DNA from: Phaeosaccion multiseriatum
Lineage: Eukaryota; Ochrophyta, other classes
NCBI GenBank assembly: GCA_965112735.1
Contig: OZ218952.1
Location: 1,612,001 to 1,676,000, forward strand
Direction: 5' to 3'
Length of the DNA stretch: 64,000 nt
The notes under the pieces were generated by a model. It was not told where the DNA came from. It saw nothing but the letters and a program-made list of their open reading frames with translations, and searched no databases. The first letter of the stretch is position 1, and each line of letters starts with the position of its first letter. The position numbers and the translations under genes were made by a program. Below, in pieces: positions 59,001 through 64,000 of this stretch.

Positions 59001-60416
59001 GTGTGCAGCTCGGGTGGAGCGAGATGCCACCGTATTTTGCTCATGGGAGATGATGGTGGGGAGGAGGGAGAGGGGAACGCGACGAAGACGAGGAAGCCGG
59101 GAAAGAGTAAGAAGCAAGGGGTAGAGAAGGGTGGTAATAGCAGACAAGGGGAGGATGAGGAAGGTGACGAGGAAGAGAGGGCACTGGCGGGAAAGCTTGC
59201 ATTTGTGCTTGGGAAGAAACACGCGACGGATGCCCCCCACGCGACGAAATTTGCAGAGTCAATTGAAGGTTTCGCTGGGCAGGAAGGAGGATCAGCAGCA
59301 ACTTCAGACGTGGTGGGTAAAATGCACTCCATACTGCAGGCGGCGTGTCTCCATCAGGAGGCCTTGGAATTGCATCCTCATCAGCACCACCAGCAGCAAC
59401 AGCAATCGGGGGGCAATACAACAAAGGGCAGGAAGCGGCGCCAGCAGCAGGAGGAGGAAGAGGAGGGGGCTGGGGAGAGGGAGAGAGTTCGAGAAATTGA
59501 CGTGCCGTGCTATATGCCCTCTTTGCAGAGGAGAGAGTACGTGCGCCTCGCCCTCTCACGGGAAGTCGTCAATGCCATTTGTGAGGCGGAAGAGGGGGCG
59601 CCCGGGGGGGACTCGGACTCGGCTGCTGCTGCTGCTGGAGGAGGAGGAGGAGGAGGAGGAGGAGCGGGAGCATCGTCATCCTCTCCCACGGCACTTGGAG
59701 TTGTGAAGGAGGAAGAAGCGACGGGAAGCGGGACGAGTAAGGAGGAGGAGGAAGAGAAGCGGGTAGCTGCTGCTGACGGGGTCATGATTGGGAACGCACT
59801 CGTCACGGGGAGTCAGACCGTCCGGAGGGCGGGCGAGAGCTTGCACGCCCTGAGGAGGGCCTGCCTGAGTACTCACTTGGTGCCGAAGCTTCCTTTGGCG
59901 TTCAAGACGGCTCCTCTAACGGTCAAGGAGAATGCAAGTAGTGCGGGTTCTGTTGTGACCAAAGAAGAAGAAGGAGGGGGAGCCAAGCTATCGGCTCTGG
60001 CAAGAATGGAGCAGCGGTCAGGCAAGCTCTGTGTGGTAGGCCAAATAGTGCACAAACTCAGCGTGGCCGGCAAGAAGGTGCTTCTCTTGGTGAGTCTGCC
60101 GGAGGGGATGGGCCTCATCCGCCAGTACCTCACCGCGGCGGAGCTTCCTCACGAGTGCTGCGACGAGAAGTTCCTGAGGGAGACTCAGGAGCAGCAGCAG
60201 TCACATGGGCAGCAGCGGCGGGATGCGGCTATTGCGGTAGCTGCGGTTTCCGCTATCTGGCGTTTTCGAAAGTCGCCCCGAGTGTCTGTGCTCGTGTGTT
60301 CTCCTGAGGGTCTGGCCTGGCTTGGCAAAAGGAGCATCCGAATAGGGCACGTCAGCGCCATTTTGACTATGGACGATGTTCTTTTCAACTCGCCTCCTTT
60401 CACCGGCAGTGGAGGC

Positions 60417-60447
<31 letters not shown>

Positions 60448-61642
60448 CGAATAGGGGAAGGGTCGAGGAGATGGAGGTGGACGGGGAGAGTGATGAGGAC
60501 GGAGAAGGGCCGGGAGGGAAGGGGAAGGGGAAGGGAGGAGGAAGCAGGAAGGGGAGGAAGAGGGGGCGGGACTCTGTGGGAACGTGGGCCACCCGAGAGC
60601 TGGGCCTTGGCTGCGCTTGGCAGTGGAGCGAGAGCTCTTCGCCGGTGACGCTGCTGCGGCTGGTGATGCAGGGATCGCTGGAGGCCTCGCTCGCGGAATG
60701 TACTACTTGCAGCGGCAGTGGAGGAGGAGGGGGGGGGGCTTTGGCAGCTCTGCGGGGCAAGTCTTTGCGGAGGGTTTTGGAAGGGAAGAGCACGGACGAA
60801 GAAGAGCCTGTAACACAAGAAGAGGCCGCAACAGAAGAAGAAGCAGCAACAGAAGACGAGGCAGCGACAGAAGAAGGGTCAGCAACAGCAGCAGCAGCAG
60901 AAGATGCCTCTCTGACTGCGGCTGGGGTTCCGAAGGAGCTGCACGGTTGCTATTGGAGTCTCGCGAAGAAACCGTTCCTCGAGTGGAAGGAGGAGGAGGA
61001 GGAGGAGGTGGAGAACAGGGCAGAAGCGGTGGAACAGACTCTGCGTTGCCTCCAGCGGTATAGCGTGATGGAGTTGGAGAATGGGGGGAAGCCTCAACCG
61101 TGGTGCAAAGAGACTGATGAAGCGAGTGAGGCTGGGACAAAGTCGCGAGACGTGCTCCTTCCCGTCCCGGTCAAGCGAAATCACCAGATTGCCTTTGGCC
61201 TTGGGCAACAGCACCAAGTGGGGGGGTCAGGGGTCGGGGGGCAGCAGCAGCTCCAGGCGAATGGCACAGGCACAGGCACAAGAGAGAAGCGGCACAAGAA
61301 GGGGTGGGCAGGGGCCTGGCCAGCGAAGCTCGAGGACGACATGTCCTTTGTCTCTATCGACACATTCGATACCGAGAACGCGCTCTTCTTCGCAGAACTG
61401 TCGGAGATGGGGCAGCCTGTGCCCACCAACGTCCTCTTCTACCCTACGGACGGGACGGTGCCGGGCGAGCCGGGCAAGGCCTTTGCGGACGGGCTGAGCA
61501 GCATGAAGAAGCTTGCGATTGCAACGGACCCGTTCTTGCACTCCATGCCTCTCATCGACCGCGGCGGAAAGGCAGTGGAAGGGGCGCCCGGAGCGGCAGC
61601 GGCAGCAGGTACGGCAGGGGCGGATGGGGCGGCAGCGGCGGC

Positions 61643-61673
<31 letters not shown>

Positions 61674-63605
61674 CCGGTGTCGACAGCGGCGGCGCCATCC
61701 GGGGCCGGAGTAGGAGGACCGGCGGCCTGGTCCACGGCTGTGTACGCGGAGAAGACTGTCACCACGGAGGACCTCCTACGGGGGGAGAAGGTGCGAAGCC
61801 CGTCTTGGCAGACGAGCAGCCTGGGGCAGCCTCTTGGGTATATGCTGTCTTGGGTGGACAAGGCGGTGCCCAAACCCCTCAAGAAGAGCAAAAAGTCCAG
61901 GGCGGCGGCAGAGAGAGCGGCGGCGCTGGCAGCGGCTGGCGGGGTGGGGGGGGCAGGGCTCAACCAAGATGGGCTGGGGCATGGACCCTTCATCGACTCC
62001 AAAGGCCGAGTCGTTGGCGGGCATGGAGGGGGTGCAGGGGGTCTGGGAGGAGGCGTGGGGGCAGGAGGGGGCTTGGGGCTCTGGGGGAGTGGGCGAAGGT
62101 CCGGGCGAGGAGAAAGAGGAGGTGGGGGGGTGGGTGCGGGTATGGGCGCCTGGAATCCGGCAGTGGCCTTGGAAGAATGGACCGCCAGCGAGGACAATGC
62201 CATCCTTCGGGCGGTGGATTGCTTCGGGCAGAACTGGACGCTGGTGGCCTTTGTGGTCAACTTCAAGCCTGCCGTGTCGGGTAGGCTGAGGTCTTCTGCC
62301 CACGTCAAGGACCGCCACGCTAAGCTTCAGCATGCAGGGGTGCCCCGGGCAGACCCCTCTGCCTCGGGCCTCCGCCCCATCGAGCTGGGGTGGATTATGG
62401 ACGATGTGGGCAAGGGGGAGGTCCTCGCGGCGACCGGTCCGGGGGCGTCCCGTGTCGCTTCAGCGCCCGGTGCGGGGGCGTGTTTGTCCGCCGCTCAGTT
62501 GGCAGGGAGCAACCTTCTGCTCTCTTCGCAGCAACGACGGCAGCAGCAGCAGCAGGGAGCCCCTCAGGCGGTAGCCCAAGCCCAAGCAGCAACAGCAGCA
62601 GCAGAAGTGGCAGCGGGAGCAGCAGCAGCAGCAGTAGCAGCAACAGCAGCAGCAGCAGCAGCAGCAACGGCGGCGGAACCGAGCGGGACTCTACCCTGGG
62701 CCATGCCCGACCAGCGCGCTACCAAGAGCAAGATGTTCAAGACATTGCTCAGAGCAATGGACAGGAAGCCCACCCCGCCCGGCATCCCAGGGTGCGACGA
62801 TCCGAATGTGCACATTGCCAAGGCGCATCCCAGTCACGAGAAGGCCGCTTTAGATGTGGGTGCCACAAGTGCGCTTGCTCCCACGCAGGTGATCGATGGG
62901 TACCGCCGCTCTCAGCAGCAGCTGCAGCAAGCGGGGAGTTTGCCGCAGCAAGGGAATGGAGGAGGAGGAGGAGGAGGAGGAGGAGGAGGAGCAGGAGGAA
63001 GTGGGGGAGCAGCAGCAGGAGGAGGAGGAGGAGGGGGAGGGGGGGGGGGCAGCCGGAAGTCTGGCAGCTCCAAGCAAAGCACTAAGAGCGGTAGCGGCAA
63101 GACAACAGGAGTAGCAGCAAGCGTAGCAGCAGGCGTTGCCCCCACAGCCGCTGCCCAGAACAGGAGCGGCGCGAATATGAAGCTCGCCCCTCAGCAGGGT
63201 ACCGCAGTGGGCGCTGCCGGGGCAGGGGCCGTAGGAGCCGCTCCTGCTGCAGTTGGTGCTACGCAAGGGGTGGGGGCGGCGCCCAACACCTTGAGCCGAG
63301 GGGCAGGGCCGGCGGTTCTGCCCGCTGCGAATGTCGCAATGAAGGGGAGAGGCAAGCAGCCGGGCCTCACCGCGGGTTTGGGTGTGGCGGGTGGAGTACC
63401 TCAGCAGCAGCAGCAACAGGTACAGCAGGTGGTACAGCAGCAGCAGCAGGTGGTACAGCAGCAGCAGGTACAGCAGCAGCAGGTACAGCAGCAGCAGGTA
63501 CAGCAGGTACAGCAGCAGCAACAGCAGCAACTCCAGCAGCAGCAGCAGCAGCTCCAGCAGCAGCAGGCGCAGCAGCAGCAGGCGCAGCAGCAGCAGCAAT
63601 TGTTT

Positions 63606-63644
<39 letters not shown>

Positions 63645-63890
63645 CAACAGCAGCAGCAGCAGCAGCAGCAGTTTCAGCAGCAGCAGCAGCTCCAGCAGCA
63701 GCAGCAGCAGCAGCTCCAGCAACAACAACAACAGCAGCAGCAGCAGCAGCAGCAGGTGCAGCAAAACCACGTCGCCCCAGCGCCAGCCGCAGCCGCAGCC
63801 CCAGCGGTAGTCGCCCCACCCGCCGGTGCTGCTCCAGCCATGGCTCTACCCTTAGCTGGGTCCCTCCCGCCCTCGGGGCCCAACCCGTAG
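54376..63890 (+). CDS. EAF1/p400-like NuA4 scaffold: HSA, eroded SNF2 ATPase, SANT, poly-Q
   Basis: Two exons (54376-58684, 58861-63890; phase 1) encode 3112 residues. A basic and Gln/Ala-rich N-terminus precedes an HSA domain (about 775-870; RFQRQQEIDSSLRQYRTL, DFHEELKHHRHLAALVARQA), which binds actin-related proteins in NuA4/SWR1-type complexes. Next is SNF2-like sequence from about 1155: LMPHQEQCVRLAAAL, a Walker A GPDGTGKT (1188-1195), LLLAPQEKLMRWGMELSLTCP, and VVLDCRGCG (1406-1414) where active enzymes have DEAH. A helicase-C-like part follows (about 1650-1960: VPCYMPSLQRREYVRLAL, SGKLCVVGQIVHKLSVAGKKVLLLV). A SANT/Myb domain (about 2541-2600; EEWTASEDNAILRAVDCFGQNW) and a Gln-rich C-terminus end the protein. 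The order HSA-ATPase-SANT matches p400/Domino; the damaged ATPase suggests an Eaf1-like scaffold for histone acetylation. Confidence 0.85.
58898..58909 (+). repeat. Variant of the dispersed motif (GTTGGTGGTACA), coding
   Basis: One mismatch from the core, flanked by GGCAGCA and (GCA)n; read as Gln-Leu-Val-Val-Gln-Gln in the EAF1-like protein. It uses a different frame from the Ala-Val-Gly-Asp-Thr copies. Confidence 0.4.
63403..63760 (+). repeat. CAG/CAA array encoding poly-Gln with Val-Gln-Gln periods
   Basis: About 350 bp of mostly CAG with GTA, GTG, CTC, GCG and TTT codons give Gln runs and VQQ/LQQ/AQQ periodicity at the C-terminus of the EAF1-like protein. CAG dominates strongly, so replication slippage is a likely source. 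Confidence 0.9.
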
Positions 63891-64000
63891 GGGCATAGGG
63901 GGAGAGAGGGAGGGAGGCAGGCGGCTGGCAGACACACACATCGGGGACGGATGGACTTGAGGTGAATGAGGGGTTATATATTGATCAAAATTTATAAGCC

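Overview
The window is nuclear DNA of an intron-rich eukaryotic microalga, most likely a stramenopile (heterokont) and possibly a eustigmatophyte. I infer this from three things. First, two plastid-pathway enzymes carry a hydrophobic signal followed by a transit region opening at an AFQ/FQ motif, which is typical of plastids of red-algal secondary origin. Second, tryptophan synthase alpha and beta are fused. Third, genes have many short GT-AG introns (about 100-450 nt), coding regions are GC-rich, and microsatellites are abundant. There are no bacterial operons, CRISPR arrays, rRNA genes or tRNA genes that I can recognise. All coordinates come from reading splice sites by eye. Every complete multi-exon model below sums to a whole number of codons, but none has transcript support.

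Layout. 1-6288: two GH16 beta-glucanase genes with fungal-type CBM1 modules, tail to tail; the first is cut by the window edge. 6823-8911: a PP1-type phosphatase (-). 10582-15930: a Golgi-type sulfotransferase (-) whose introns hold about 1.2 kb of GACA/TGTC and about 1 kb of CAA/GTT repeats. 16090-18714: a TOG/HEAT-like protein with an N-myristoylation start (+). 19614-23144: CLN3/battenin (-). 23373-24573: plastid IspF of the MEP pathway (+). 25795-32446: fused TrpA-TrpB (-). 33377-35272: a secretory-pathway SAM methyltransferase (-). 35492-41918: a 1631-residue TPR protein (+). 42167-46269: a RhoGAP/coiled-coil protein (-). 46434-47471: a FUS/TAF15-like RNA-binding protein (+). 48312-50081: a Borealin-like chromosomal passenger protein (+). 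50359-51936: a Cys-rich single-pass membrane protein (+). 52486-53540: a non-LTR retrotransposon relic with a direct duplication and a perfect 65-bp fold-back. 54376-63890: a 3112-residue EAF1/p400-like NuA4 scaffold (+).

The genes are unrelated housekeeping and regulatory loci and do not form one pathway. Their arrangement is patterned, though: four head-to-head pairs have start codons only about 160-230 bp apart and probably share promoters.

The two most unusual signals are (a) the EAF1/p400-like protein, which keeps a recognisable but apparently eroded SWI2/SNF2 ATPase between its HSA and SANT domains, and (b) a short motif (GCAGTTGGTGATACA) recurring at more than ten places, on both strands, in exons, introns and a 3' flank of unrelated genes, and often embedded in GCA repeats.
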